64,000 nucleotides of DNA from Oreohelix idahoensis (lineage: Eukaryota > Mollusca > Gastropoda > Stylommatophora > Oreohelicidae): NCBI GenBank assembly GCA_024509875.1, contig JAMPIV010017537.1, positions 1 to 64,000 on the forward strand, read 5' to 3'. The stretch's first letter is position 1, and the number at the start of each line of letters is the position of its first letter. The notes below the pieces were generated by a model. That model saw only the letters and a list, made by a program, of their open reading frames with translations, did no database searches and was not told where the DNA came from. The translations under genes and the position numbers were made by a program. Shown piece by piece: positions 63,568-64,000 of the stretch.

Positions 63568-64000
63568 TAGACAAAGTTGGAGGGACAGACAGCGATATCA
63601 AAATAAGAATACAAAAGGCAAGAGGAGCTTTCATTGCATTGGGAAATATAAGAATCTTCAACTCAAATGTGGTCAGTCCTATTGTATGGCTCGGAGACAT
63701 GGAGAACAACAAAGACAACAACCAAAAAGCTACAGACTTTCATAAATGGGTGCTTGCGTAGAATAGAGGGATTAAAATGGTATGACAAGGTTACCAACGT
63801 GGAACTGATGACAAGAACTAGACAAGTGCCAGTGGAACAAGAGATGAGAAGAAGACGATGGCGATGGATAGGACACACACTGAGGAAACCTGTTGATAGC
63901 ATTACAATGCAGCCCTTGTTCTGGAACCCCCAGGGCAAGAGAGGCAGAGGAAGACCAAGAAGTACATGGAGAAGAGAGTTGGAAACAGAGGTGAAAATTA
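63568..64000 (+). pseudogene. LINE RT C-terminal copy, running off the window
   Basis: Continues the LINE split by Tigger: DIKIRIQKARGAFIALGNI, then (in other frames) [39 protein letters not shown] and RGRGRPRSTWRRELETE. About 40 bp are missing after GGGAAATATA relative to 30498 onward. The 3' end lies beyond 64000. Confidence 0.85.

Overview
The window is animal nuclear DNA dominated by transposable elements. The mix (Ty3/gypsy elements with integrase ahead of reverse transcriptase, I/Nimbus-like LINEs, many RTE-type LINE tails, tRNA-derived SINEs, minisatellites) suggests a lophotrochozoan, most likely a gastropod mollusc. The lineage is an inference. Only one convincing host-gene piece is present: the last exon of an ankyrin-repeat/SOCS-box gene (28821-30350, + strand).

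Layout. 1-3.2 kb: minisatellite and old LINE tails. 3.2-6.1 kb: a 30-bp satellite array interrupted by a SINE. 6.1-8.7 kb: sparse DNA with two SINE copies. 8.7-11.2 kb: three decayed LINE 3' ends, one containing a minisatellite grown from its own coding sequence. 11.2-26.9 kb: a three-level nest. A short LINE tail was hit by LTR element B (minus strand, one gag-like ORF), and one LTR of B was then hit by LTR element A (plus strand, broken). 27-31.1 kb: minisatellite, LINE fragments and the ankyrin exon. 31.4-41.2 kb: element C, a young LTR retrotransposon on the minus strand with near-identical LTRs and almost intact coding capacity. 41.2-50.4 kb: a MITE, foldback elements, a LINE ORF1 without ORF2 (F), an intact 1282-residue LINE ORF2 without ORF1 (E) and a 40-bp minisatellite. 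50.4-59.5 kb: element D, a 9.1-kb LTR element with 2.5-kb LTRs, a tRNA-Pro primer site and one 1131-codon ORF lacking protease, RT and RNase H. Its pre-insertion sequence survives near 2.49 kb. 59.5-64 kb: older repeats and a Tigger/pogo DNA transposon that carries a SINE and sits inside a LINE.

The most notable system is the pair A/C. Both encode Gag-protease-integrase-RT-RNase H in that order, the Ty1/copia-like order of the Gmr1-like branch of Ty3/gypsy. Their Gag has no CCHC knuckle; it has an Asn/Arg/Gly-rich tract and a CxxC...CGH motif next to the protease. B and D look like non-autonomous relatives of one another: a shared MADL start, charged coiled coil, related primer sites and no polymerase. 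They would need proteins from an element not seen here. Boundaries with exact coordinates come from direct comparison of repeat copies, target-site duplications or empty sites; others are approximate.
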